From NCBI GenBank assembly GCA_963722665.1, contig CAVRNW010000034.1, forward strand, positions 1-49,651: DNA of 49,651 bases, in the 5' to 3' direction. The notes under the pieces were generated by a model. It did no database searches, was not told the origin of the DNA, and was given only the letters and a program-made list of their open reading frames with translations. This document shows, piece after piece, positions 9,609-19,234 of this stretch. The translations under genes were made by a program, and so were the position numbers. Positions within the stretch are counted from its first letter, which is position 1. The number at the start of each line of letters is the position of its first letter. The DNA comes from Site-B1 sp963722665. GTDB lineage: Bacteria > Bacteroidota > Bacteroidia > Flavobacteriales > Flavobacteriaceae.

Positions 9609-11657
9609 TTATTCAGGATATTCTATTCTGAGGTGATAAATATTAGCCAGCTTATGCTTTAAAACTTTTTTAATGGACTGGATTTCTTTAAAGGTGATAT
9701 TTGCATTTATAAATTGATTGTCTTCCATTTGTTTATTGATGATGTTCTCTACGAATACATCAATTTTTGACGAGGTCGGTTCTTTTAAACTCTTTGATGC
9801 TGCCTCAACACTATCGCACATCATTAAAATGGCTGTTTCTTTGCTAAAAGGCTTCGGACCGGGATACTTAAAATCATTAATATTGAAATCTTCATTGGTG
9901 TTTTTTTCCTTCATATAGAAATAATAGACCACACTGGTACCATGATGAGTTCTTATAAAATCAATGATCCTGTCCGGGAGGTTTTTCTTTTTTGCAATTT
10001 CTATTCCGTCCAATACATGTCTTATAATAATTTGTGCACTTTCTGTTGCTGATAATTCATCATGCGGATTAATTCCTGTCGACTGATTTTCTGTAAAGAA
10101 AGTTGGATTTCTCATCTTACCAATGTCATGATATAGTGCACCTACCCTTATCAGCATGGCATTCGCTCCTACTTCATTGGCCGATGCTTCAGCTAAATTG
10201 GCCACATTCAAGGAATGATGAAATGTTCCGGGCGCCTTATTTGACAGTTCTTTCAATAATTTCGTATTCGTGTCTGATAATTCCAAAAGTGATACATCTG
10301 ATACCAGGCCAAACATTTTTTCATAGGCATAAATGAGTGGCTGGACAAACAATGTAGCTAAACCATTTATTACAAACAGTCCAAAAACCTGCCATTTAAG
10401 TGTTTCTGTTGTTCCTTCATGGATTACTGAAAATGCAAAATAAGCTATAAAATAAATAAATGTGATCTGTCCAACAGATATAAAAAGATTAGCCCGTTTA
10501 TAAAGTTCGGAAACGGTCAATATGGTCACAATACCGGCTATTATTTGAAGGAACATGTATTCGTAATTATTAGGAACAATAAATCCCAGAAGCAACACTG
10601 TTATAACATGTGTGAACAATCCCAGTCTGGCATCAAAAAATGCCTTTAATACCAACGGCAGAATACATATAGGTATAATGTAGACATAGGCTGAATTAAA
10701 GTCAACGATCAATGTTGTAAGCAGTACCATTAAAATAACATTGAAAAAAATAAAGGTGACTTTTGTGTTATTCTCGTATACATCCAGCCTGTATTTTCTT
10801 AAAAACAAAAGTAGCATCAGCAATGCCAAAGCGACCAATACAGTATAGGCCACGACTATTATATAATAGTTTGAATCGCTCCACACCTGAGATTGATATT
10901 CTGATTCTAAGGATTTTAATATTTGAAACTTTTCACCTTCAACCACTTCGCCTTTAGAAATTATTAAAGTTTCCCTTCCAATACTTCCTCTGGTATAGGC
11001 TATTTTATCCAGTTCTTCTTTTAAAACGCTGTCTGTAATATTCTTATTCAAACTGGTGTTTGGCTGAATTACATTGAAGAATAAGGATATTAACTGAACC
11101 TTATACGCATCTAATCCCTCATTGGATATTTCCTTTTCTAATATCTGCCGGATATCATTGATATTGATCAAATTAGAAAATACTGTTCTATCAACTTCCT
11201 TTTGATTTAAGAGCAGTACCACTTCTCTATTGGGGTCAAAGTCATAAGACTCCTTTAATATGCCAACGCGATATACTTTTTGGAGTATCTGCTGAGCTTT
11301 TTTGTAAACTCTATTGATCTCTATGGAACTTAATGAATCAGGATAAACCTTATTAAACTCCAATCTGTAATCGGCTATTGCTTTCTGGACTAAAGCAGAA
11401 TCAATATCAAAATATTGAACAGCCTCCGACTCTATCTTTTTAACTTCTGCATTAATCTCTGTATCCGACTTCTTTATGCCAAAATCAAATGGAGCATATA
11501 AATTTTCTGATTGCCACGGCTTACCATTCTCAAAACTGTATTTAAATTTTCCGCTTTTTGGAAATAGGTATACAATTAAAAAAGTAGTGAATACAAATAA
11601 AATTACCTTATAATATAAATAATGATTTTTGTAAAGTGTGTTTATGAAGTCTTTCAT
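9609..11657 (-). CDS. pgpH: 7TM-HD family phosphohydrolase (PgpH-like c-di-AMP phosphodiesterase)
   Basis: A 682-residue inner-membrane protein. It has one N-terminal membrane segment (about 18-33), an extracytoplasmic 7TMR-HDED domain (about 45-255), a seven-helix membrane region (about 264-445) and a cytoplasmic HD domain with HH (480-481) and HDIGK (510-514) as metal ligands. The family hydrolyses the second messenger c-di-AMP, as shown for PgpH of Listeria; the function here is by homology. Length and domain order are typical. It is followed by the tRNA cluster and preceded, on the same strand, by the FAD oxidoreductase gene 55 bases away. Confidence 0.9.
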   Translation of the reverse strand: MKDFINTLYKNHYLYYKVILFVFTTFLIVYLFPKSGKFKYSFENGKPWQSENLYAPFDFGIKKSDTEINAEVKKIESEAVQYFDIDSALVQKAIADYRLEFNKVYPDSLSSIEINRVYKKAQQILQKVYRVGILKESYDFDPNREVVLLLNQKEVDRTVFSNLININDIRQILEKEISNEGLDAYKVQLISLFFNVIQPNTSLNKNITDSVLKEELDKIAYTRGSIGRETLIISKGEVVEGEKFQILKSLESEYQSQVWSDSNYYIIVVAYTVLVALALLMLLLFLRKYRLDVYENNTKVTFIFFNVILMVLLTTLIVDFNSAYVYIIPICILPLVLKAFFDARLGLFTHVITVLLLGFIVPNNYEYMFLQIIAGIVTILTVSELYKRANLFISVGQITFIYFIAYFAFSVIHEGTTETLKWQVFGLFVINGLATLFVQPLIYAYEKMFGLVSDVSLLELSDTNTKLLKELSNKAPGTFHHSLNVANLAEASANEVGANAMLIRVGALYHDIGKMRNPTFFTENQSTGINPHDELSATESAQIIIRHVLDGIEIAKKKNLPDRIIDFIRTHHGTSVVYYFYMKEKNTNEDFNINDFKYPGPKPFSKETAILMMCDSVEAASKSLKEPTSSKIDVFVENIINKQMEDNQFINANITFKEIQSIKKVLKHKLANIYHLRIEYPE

Positions 11658-11712
11658 TTAAGAATAAATAGAAATCAAAAGTAACAAATAATGATGATAC
11701 AAGAATTACTGG

Positions 11713-13077
11713 TCATTTAATTATATCCTCCAATCGATCCGGACGATGTTTTTCTATCCATTCTGAATAAGTGGTATACCCGTTCTTATCATTGATGGCC
11801 TGGGTTTTATCAAGAATATTTTTAATTATGTTTTCCGGTTGAATCTCCTTGGTTCCAATCTCTTCTATAATGGAATTAATATTTTCGACAACTTTGGTCT
11901 TGATCGATCTATTCATGTTATTCAACCATTCCTCCAAAGCATCATCGGTTAAATGCACGTCTATGATCCTCCTGGTTATCTGCTGGCCATGTTGTTTTGA
12001 TTCTTGAATATTCCCTCTTCCTGTAACGGCATTTCCAATAGCGAATACATTATCAAATCCATAAACATGATAATCAACATGTTTTCTCATCTTTAAGGCT
12101 GAATATGAATATTGCAGCCCCTCAATTGGTTCCGGCAAACTGCCTATTGAGGAGATAATAAGATCGGATCTCAATTCTTCTGTTTCATTTTCTTTGGGAA
12201 CGATTCGTCCGTTATAAACCATTACTTTTTGAAGCACCAGTCCTTTTAAGGCATTGTCTTCTTCAATAAAATCTATGGGAACTCTTAGTGGTTTAAAATT
12301 GAATTTATATTTTTCTAAATAGTTATTCAACAATTTAGCCGATACTATTCGGGCTTTATTTTTACTGGCTTTGGATCCATCTCTTGGAGATTTTAAAGGC
12401 ATGTCTTCGGCATTCCTTCTGTAAACCAAGTGTACTCCTTTAAGTTTTAATTTTTCAAAGGAAATCTTATGTTCTTCCAGTACTTTATCAATTCCCTTTT
12501 TTTCAAGATCGAAAAGGTTCTCCTCAATGTCATAGACTTCCTTTAGTTTATTCCTTACCAGTTCGATCATAACTATTTTAACAACATCCAAGGAAGCCAA
12601 CCCACCACCGACAACTACGGCTCCATCTTTTATTTTATATAATTTACCATTATAATCTGGTTCATGATTATGATTGAACCAGTAAATAAAGTCGTTTTGA
12701 TATATGAGACCATTGTCCTTAAACTTTTCTATTCCTTTTAATGGAAACTCTCTGTCCCGCCAGGCTCCATTAGCTATTATCACCGCCGAAAAACCCCAAT
12801 TGTTTACAAGATCATCAAAGGAGATATCCCTGCCTATTTTTACCAAAGGAATAAATCTTATATCTTCATGATCCAGCTTATTGTCAATTTCATTTTCCTG
12901 CCTGTTTCTTAGGTTAACATGCCATTTAGGAAGTCCGTCTTCTATTTTCCCGTAAGGCAAAGCATTCATTTCAAAAACCACAACTCTAAATCCATTATTT
13001 GCCAATAAATTTGCAGCCTCTGAACCTGAAATGGACCCACCTATTACGGCTATATAATGCTTTTTATGGTTCTCCAT
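11713..13077 (-). CDS. FAD/NAD(P)-dependent oxidoreductase (adrenodoxin reductase / glutamate synthase small-chain-like)
   Basis: A 454-residue flavoprotein with two dinucleotide-binding folds: the N-terminal FAD site IGGSISGSEAANLL (residue 12 on) and a central NAD(P) site VVVGGGLASLDV (about 160). The C-terminal FAD motif VFAIGNAVTGRGNIQESKQHG is clear. This layout is that of ferredoxin-NADP reductases of the adrenodoxin type and of the GltD-like family. The electron partner cannot be told from the sequence, and no ferredoxin or glutamate synthase large subunit lies nearby. It is divergent from the thiolase gene 100 bases away. Confidence 0.75.
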   Translation of the reverse strand: MENHKKHYIAVIGGSISGSEAANLLANNGFRVVVFEMNALPYGKIEDGLPKWHVNLRNRQENEIDNKLDHEDIRFIPLVKIGRDISFDDLVNNWGFSAVIIANGAWRDREFPLKGIEKFKDNGLIYQNDFIYWFNHNHEPDYNGKLYKIKDGAVVVGGGLASLDVVKIVMIELVRNKLKEVYDIEENLFDLEKKGIDKVLEEHKISFEKLKLKGVHLVYRRNAEDMPLKSPRDGSKASKNKARIVSAKLLNNYLEKYKFNFKPLRVPIDFIEEDNALKGLVLQKVMVYNGRIVPKENETEELRSDLIISSIGSLPEPIEGLQYSYSALKMRKHVDYHVYGFDNVFAIGNAVTGRGNIQESKQHGQQITRRIIDVHLTDDALEEWLNNMNRSIKTKVVENINSIIEEIGTKEIQPENIIKNILDKTQAINDKNGYTTYSEWIEKHRPDRLEDIIK

Positions 13078-13177
13078 TTTTTAGTATTTAATACCACATA
13101 AAATTAAACAATTTGAACCTTTATTAAGTAATCTATTTTAATTAAATTCGTAGTCTATAAATAAGACAAATAATTCA

Positions 13178-14353
13178 ATGAAAGATGTAGTCATCGTTTC
13201 TGCTGCGAGAACACCAATTGGCAGTTTTTTAGGAGGTTTAAGTACTATTTCGGCTCCAAGATTAGGCGCAATTGCCATAAAAGGAGCAATGGATAAAATT
13301 GGATTGGATCCTAATTTAGTAGATGAGGTCCTAATGGGAAATGTAGTCCAGGCAGGAACTGGTCAGGCTCCTGCCAGACAGGCAGCTTTGTATGCCGGAT
13401 TACCGAATACAGTTCCTTGCACTACTATAAATAAAGTGTGCGCTTCCGGAATGAAAGCCGTAATGCAGGCTGCTCAATCCATTGCTTTGGGTGATGCGAA
13501 TATAATCGTAGCCGGAGGCATGGAGAATATGAGTTCGATCCCGCATTATTATCATGCCAGATCGGGCACTAAATTCGGACCGATCACTATGGAAGATGGC
13601 TTGCAAAAAGATGGTCTGGTAGATGCTTATGACAAAAATGCCATGGGAGTTTGTGCAGATCTGTGTGCTACTGAACATCATTTTTCAAGAGAGGATCAGG
13701 ATGCCTTTGCCATACAGTCTTATAAACGATCGGCTAAAGCATGGGAGTCAGGGAAATTCAATAATGAAGTCGTCTCAGTTATCGTACCACAGCGTCGAGG
13801 AGAACCGGTAATTATAAGCGAGGATGAAGAATTCAAGAATGTTAAATTAGACAAGATACCATCGCTAAAACCAGTCTTTACTAAAGATGGAACAGTTACG
13901 GCAGCCAATGCCTCAACCATTAATGACGGTGCCGCAGCGTTGATATTAATGAGCAAAGAAAAGGCTAAGGAATTGGGCTTAAAACCATTGGCCACTATAA
14001 AAAGTTATGCGGATGCAGCACAGGAACCAAAATGGTTTACGACAGCTCCTGCAAAAGCACTTCCCAAAGCTCTTGCAAAGGCCAATATATCTATTGACGA
14101 TGTTGATTTTTTTGAGTTTAATGAAGCCTTCGCCGTTGTAGGTTTAGCAAATATGAAACTGCTGGGTTTATCTGATAAAAAAGTCAATGTCAATGGCGGT
14201 GCAGTTTCCTTGGGACATCCTTTAGGATGCTCAGGGGCGAGGATCATTGTTACACTCATAAATGTTTTGGAACAAAACAAGGCTAAAACAGGTGCTGCTG
14301 CCATTTGTAATGGAGGTGGCGGAGCCTCAGCTATAATTTTAGAACGTAACTAA
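13178..14353 (+). CDS. atoB: Acetyl-CoA C-acetyltransferase (thiolase)
   Basis: A 391-residue biosynthetic-type thiolase, which condenses two acetyl-CoA to acetoacetyl-CoA or the reverse. All catalytic motifs are present: NKVCASGMKA with the acyl-accepting Cys near residue 88, FNEAFA with a catalytic His-pocket Asn, GGAVSLGHPLGCSGAR with the catalytic His, and CNGGGGASA with the second Cys. Length is standard. The NlpC/P60 gene starts 10 bases after its stop, so they may be co-transcribed although their functions are unrelated. Confidence 0.92.
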   Translation: MKDVVIVSAARTPIGSFLGGLSTISAPRLGAIAIKGAMDKIGLDPNLVDEVLMGNVVQAGTGQAPARQAALYAGLPNTVPCTTINKVCASGMKAVMQAAQSIALGDANIIVAGGMENMSSIPHYYHARSGTKFGPITMEDGLQKDGLVDAYDKNAMGVCADLCATEHHFSREDQDAFAIQSYKRSAKAWESGKFNNEVVSVIVPQRRGEPVIISEDEEFKNVKLDKIPSLKPVFTKDGTVTAANASTINDGAAALILMSKEKAKELGLKPLATIKSYADAAQEPKWFTTAPAKALPKALAKANISIDDVDFFEFNEAFAVVGLANMKLLGLSDKKVNVNGGAVSLGHPLGCSGARIIVTLINVLEQNKAKTGAAAICNGGGGASAIILERN

Positions 14354-14363
14354 CCAAATTTGC

Positions 14364-15113
14364 ATGCAATACGGAATTTGTAATTTGAGCCTGGTTCCTT
14401 TAAGATTAGAAGCTTCTGACAAAAGTGAACTGGTTTCACAGTTGTTATATGGCGATCATTTTAAAATATTGGAGAAACGCAAAAATTGGAGTAAAATTCG
14501 ATCCGGCTTTGATGATTATGAAGGATATTTAGACAATAAACAATTTCTGGAAATTTCAGAAGAAGAGTATTTAAATCTGGAACGTATCGATTCCTTGTAT
14601 TCTTCAGATCTGGTTGAGTTTGTACAAGATAAGAACAATCAACTATTACCCGTGCTTTTAGGGTCTTCATTAACCGGGTTAAAAATATTGGATCATGAAT
14701 ATGACGGTAATACAATTTCGGGTATTCACTCAAAGACCAAATTAATTGAAACAGCTTACCTCTATTTGAATACACCTTATTTATGGGGTGGAAAATCACC
14801 GTTTGGAATAGACTGTTCCGGATTTACTCAAATGGTCTATAAGATAAACGGCCACAAACTGTTAAGAGATGCGTCACAACAGGCAACTCAGGGTGAAGTC
14901 TTAAGTTTTATTGAAGAAAGTGAACCCGGAGATCTTGCTTTTTTTGATAATCCGGAAGGTGAAATAACCCATGTAGGCATTATTTTAAAGAACAATTACA
15001 TTATTCATGCTCACGGATGTGTAAGAATAGACAGACTTGACCAATCGGGTATTTATAATACAGACCAAAACAAACATACCCACAGATTAAGGGTCATCAA
15101 AAAGATCATATAA
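14364..15113 (+). CDS. SH3 domain / NlpC-P60 (C40) peptidase
   Basis: A 249-residue protein with an N-terminal bacterial SH3-like region (about 1-65) and a C-terminal NlpC/P60 domain (about 125-249). The catalytic triad is recognisable: Cys in FGIDCSGFTQ, His in GEITHVGII and His in NYIIHAHGCVR. Such enzymes cut gamma-D-Glu-diaminopimelate bonds in peptidoglycan stem peptides. No signal peptide is visible, so it may be cytoplasmic (recycling of muropeptides) or exported another way. The gene ends at a strong bidirectional terminator. Confidence 0.88.
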   Translation: MQYGICNLSLVPLRLEASDKSELVSQLLYGDHFKILEKRKNWSKIRSGFDDYEGYLDNKQFLEISEEEYLNLERIDSLYSSDLVEFVQDKNNQLLPVLLGSSLTGLKILDHEYDGNTISGIHSKTKLIETAYLYLNTPYLWGGKSPFGIDCSGFTQMVYKINGHKLLRDASQQATQGEVLSFIEESEPGDLAFFDNPEGEITHVGIILKNNYIIHAHGCVRIDRLDQSGIYNTDQNKHTHRLRVIKKII

Positions 15114-15144
15114 AAAAAGCCACTATTAAAGTGGCTTTTTTTTT
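15112..15144. terminator. Bidirectional intrinsic terminator
   Basis: AAGCCAC/GTGGCTT stem with loop TATTAAA, flanked by A7 and T9. It separates the convergent NlpC/P60 and TPR genes. Confidence 0.9.
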
Positions 15145-15159
15145 ATTGTTCAAGAAGTA

Positions 15160-16413
15160 TTAATTTCCGCTTTCAATAGCACTTATGCGTTCTTTCATAG
15201 CATTATAATTTGCTGTGTCTCCAAGAGCACTATAAATATTCATTATTGTTTTAGCAGCCTGTAAATTTTTAGGTTGGGTCTCTAAAGCTGAAGTTAAATA
15301 TGGTACAGCATCCTTGTATACCTGCTGTCTTTTTTGTTTGAGCTCATCATATTTTCTGTCATCAGCAGCGGAAGTGCCTAAATTATTCATTTGATCAACA
15401 ATGGCTTGTTCACCATCAAGTATTAAAGCAGCCATATTAATTTGGGCGTTTATGTATCCGGGATCTAGATCAATAGCCTTTTGATAATAAGTCTTAGCAG
15501 ATTCCTTATCGCCTGATTCATAAGATAATACACCTAAGTTAAATTGAAGTTCGGGATCAGTTGGATTCATTGAAGTTGCTTCTTGCATAAGTTCCTTGAA
15601 TCTTTCAGTGTGACCCATTTTATAGTGCACATTAGCTTCAGCTAATAATAAGTTTAGATCTTCAGGGTTTACAGCTCTAGCGTCTTTCATGGCATCAATT
15701 GCTTCTTCATTCTTCTCCTGACTGATATAAATAAGAGCTATATTTTTAACAATTTCCGATAATTTAGAATCTGTCATTCTGTTTTCCGGCTTAACATGAG
15801 TTCCTGCCTTAACTGAAATATCTCTTAATTGTTTGCTTCCAAATAGTTCCTCTTCATTTTCTTCCTTATTAAAGGCGTAATATTCTTCGGCTATTCCTGT
15901 ATATCCTAATTTTTTTAAATCTTCATACATGGCCAAAGCGGTGTCGAAATCCTGACCATTGACAGCAGTTGATGCCGCAAAATAGAGATACATTGTATCT
16001 TTTGGAGATAACTTGTAAGCATGTTCAAAACCCTTGGATGAGCTTGCATAATCCTTATTTTCCAGGGCTGTATTTGCCTTTGTCAATATAGATTGTAGCA
16101 TCCCCGCTTTTACTTCATTGATCTCTGCTGAATATTCAGAACCAACCTTATCGAAGTTTTCAATTGCACTCTCAAAATCAGCGTTACTGCCTGCTCCATT
16201 GGCATATAAGGCTTTTCCCTTTAATAAATAATATTTACTCTGAATTTTCGCGTCTGCCGATCCAATCAAGGATTCTACTTGCGTTAGTACCGATTTTGCT
16301 TCTGCAAAATTATTTCCTTTAATTGCTTTTTCAACAGCCTTTAATTCTTTTTTCTGAGCAAAAGAAAACGCTCCAATTAGTATAGCCAAAGCAACTACGA
16401 TCTGTTTTTTCAT
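15160..16413 (-). CDS. Secreted tetratricopeptide repeat protein
   Basis: A 417-residue protein with a signal peptide (MKKQIVVALAILIGAFSFAQ) and several TPR-like helical repeats, most evident at about 205-330 (for example DLNLLLAEANVHYKMGHTERF and PELQFNLGVLSYESGDKESA). It lies 23 bases downstream of gyrA on the same strand. The role is unknown; such periplasmic TPR proteins usually mediate protein contacts. No enzymatic motif is seen. Confidence 0.8.
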   Translation of the reverse strand: MKKQIVVALAILIGAFSFAQKKELKAVEKAIKGNNFAEAKSVLTQVESLIGSADAKIQSKYYLLKGKALYANGAGSNADFESAIENFDKVGSEYSAEINEVKAGMLQSILTKANTALENKDYASSSKGFEHAYKLSPKDTMYLYFAASTAVNGQDFDTALAMYEDLKKLGYTGIAEEYYAFNKEENEEELFGSKQLRDISVKAGTHVKPENRMTDSKLSEIVKNIALIYISQEKNEEAIDAMKDARAVNPEDLNLLLAEANVHYKMGHTERFKELMQEATSMNPTDPELQFNLGVLSYESGDKESAKTYYQKAIDLDPGYINAQINMAALILDGEQAIVDQMNNLGTSAADDRKYDELKQKRQQVYKDAVPYLTSALETQPKNLQAAKTIMNIYSALGDTANYNAMKERISAIESGN

Positions 16414-16436
16414 TTTAATTAATTTTAAGTTAAGTG

Positions 16437-18975
16437 TTATTCGTTATTGTTTTCGTTTGTTAAATTATCAAGAGTTGTGCCATCTTTTTCAGGGTTAATA
16501 TCTTCATTGCCTTCCTCGACGATTACATCATCGTCATCGCTCATTACTTTTGCCACGGCAGCAATGGAATCATTCCCTTTTAAATTTATAAGTTTAACAC
16601 CTTGCGTTGCACGACCCATGACCCGAAGATCCTTCACAGCCATGCGAATGGCGATCCCGGATTTATTAATGATCATTAGATCATCATCATCAGTCACATT
16701 CTTTATAGATACTAAACTACCTGTTTTTTGTGTAATTGAAATCGTTTTTACACCCTTTCCTCCTCTATTTGTAATTCGATAGTCGTCAAGATTGGAACGT
16801 TTTCCGTATCCATTCTCTGAAACAACTAAAATATTATCGTCCATATCATTGACAGTGATCATGCCTATAACTTCATCCGTCTTTTCATTGGCCAATCTAA
16901 TTCCACGAACTCCGGAGGCATTTCTTCCCATTGGTCTTGTCTTGGCTTCTTCAAAACGAATGGCCTTACCCGATTTTAGGGCTAACATGACCTGACTTTC
17001 GCCGGTAGTAAGTTTAGCCTCTAATAATTCATCGTCTTCTCTAATAGTTATAGCATTGATACCATTAGTTCTTGGTCGTGAATACTGCTCTAGTGAAGTT
17101 TTCTTTACCTGACCTTTTTTGGTAGCCATAATAACATAATGACTATTTATGTATTCATCATCTTTAAGATCTTGAGTACAAATAAAAGCCTTTACCTTAT
17201 CATCCTGTTCTATGTTGATCAGGTTTTGAATGGCTCGGCCTTTTGAAGTTTTACTGCCCTCAGGTATTTCATATACACGCATCCAGAAACATTTTCCTTT
17301 TTGCGTAAAGAACAACATATATTGATGGTTGGTCCCTACAAATAAATGCTCCAGAAAATCTTCATTCCTAGTTGTAGATGCTTTTTGTCCGACTCCTCCT
17401 CTATGCTGTGTCTTGTATTCAGTTAATGAGGTTCGTTTTATATATCCTGCATGAGAAATTGTAATTACCACTTTTTCGTTCGGGATCATATCTTCAATAC
17501 TCAGGTCTCCACCGGCATATTCAATAACAGAACGCCTGTCATCTCCATATTTTTCTTTGACTACCAGCATTTCTTCCTTGATGATCTCCATGCGTCTCTC
17601 TTTTTTATCCAAAATATCTTTAAGATCGTCAATGGTTTTAATTAAATCATCATATTCTGAACGCAGTTTATCTTGTTCTAAACCGGTAAGTTGACGCAAT
17701 CGCATTTCGACAATTGCCTTGGCTTGAATCTCTGATAATTTAAAACGTTCAATAAGCTTTTCTCTTAGCTTCATCTGCATTTCCTGATGCTCTAATCAGG
17801 GCAATGACTTCATCAATATTATCGGAAGCAATTATCAATCCTTCAAGGATATGGGCTCTCTCTTCTGCTTTTCTTAATTCGTATGTTGTTCGTCTGACAA
17901 CTACTTCATGCCTGTGATCAACAAAATGGTGGATCATATCCTTCAAATTCAACATTTGAGGACGACCTTTAACCAATGCAATATTATTAACACTGAATGA
18001 AGACTGCAGTGCCGTATATTTGTAAAGTTTATTTAAAACAATGTTCGGAATGGCATCACGCTTAAGGACATATACAATACGCATCCCATTTCTGTCAGAT
18101 TCATCTCTTATTGTCGAGATCCCTTCCAATTTTTTATCGTTGACCAAGTCGGCAGTTTTCTTGATCATATCTGCCTTATTGACCTGATATGGAATCTCGG
18201 TTACAATAATACATTCACGTCCGTTAATTTCTTCTGTATTGGCCTTTGCCCTCATTACGACACGACCTCTTCCTGTTTTGAACGCTTCTCTTACACCGTC
18301 ATACCCATATATAGTTCCTCCCGTTGGAAAATCAGGAGCCTTCACATGAGTTATCAATTCATCTATATCAATGTCGTTATTCTCAATATACGCCACTATG
18401 CCATCAACAACTTCACTTAAATTATGCGGTGGCATATTGGTAGCCATTCCAACGGCGATACCAGACGCCCCATTCACAAGCAAACTCGGAATTCTAGTAG
18501 GCAAAACTGTAGGTTCTTCAAGTGTATCATCAAAGTTAAGCTGCATATCGACCGTTTCCTTTTCGATATCTCCAAGCATATCTTCTGATATTTTACGCAT
18601 GCGTGCCTCTGTGTAACGCATTGCAGCAGGACTATCTCCGTCAATAGAGCCAAAGTTTCCCTGGCCATCTACCAACATATATCGTAAACTCCATTCCTGA
18701 GCCATTCGAACCATGGCATCATAAACAGAAGTATCACCGTGTGGATGATATTTACCTAATACTTCACCCACAATTCTTGCAGATTTTTTATGAGCGGAAT
18801 TAGCTCTGATACCTAATTCATGCATTCCATACAAAACACGTCTATGTACTGGTTTTAGTCCATCCCTTACATCCGGAAGTGCACGTGACACAATGACCGA
18901 CATTGCATAATCAATGTAAGCCGACTTCATTTCATCTTCAATGTTTATCGGGATTAATTTCTCTCCTTCTGCCAT
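16437..18975 (-). CDS. gyrA: DNA gyrase subunit A, one apparent +1 frame break
   Basis: The restored length is about 845 residues, normal for flavobacteria. The enzyme introduces negative supercoils with GyrB. The N-terminal piece (18975 to about 17765) has the breakage-reunion domain: HPHGDTSVYD quinolone region (residues 78-86, unaltered-looking with Thr82/Ser83/Asp86) and catalytic Tyr121 in AMRYTEAR. The C-terminal piece has LREKLIERFKLSEIQAKAIVEMRL and the supercoiling beta-pinwheel with the GyrA box QHRGGVG. The frame breaks at 17765-17766: the minus strand reads GCTAAGAGA where GCTAGAGA gives the family sequence EAREKLIERF. One extra A, most likely a sequencing or assembly error because the gene is essential. 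The acidic tail is typical. Confidence 0.92.
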
Positions 18976-19037
18976 AAATATTTATATCAATTTTCAGTTA
19001 ATTTCAAATCGTGCTAATATAACCATTTTACTAGTCT

Positions 19038-19106
19038 TTATTAACTTTTTACGGCTTCAAAAATGTATTTTTTATTAACAATTTTCAAGCTGTTTTTAGT
19101 TAATAA
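19038..19106. promoter_or_regulatory. Repeated TTATTAAC boxes between gyrA and clpC
   Basis: TTATTAAC occurs at 19038-19045 and 19072-19079, and its exact inverse GTTAATAA at 19099-19106. They sit in the 259-base divergent spacer and could be an operator or simply reflect AT-rich sequence. Confidence 0.3.
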
Positions 19107-19234
19107 GTAAGCTGTTAAATATTTTGATTTTATAAAGATTTTTTTGTCTATTAGCAAGTATCAATATATTAAGGTATAATTTTTGCCGTTATATATAATG
19201 ATTTTATTAATTTTAATGCAGAAAGGAATAATTT

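Noticed and set aside
17749..17780. Programmed +1 ribosomal frameshift in gyrA
   Set aside because: No slippery codon, stop-codon context or stimulating structure typical of +1 recoding is seen, and one extra A explains it fully.
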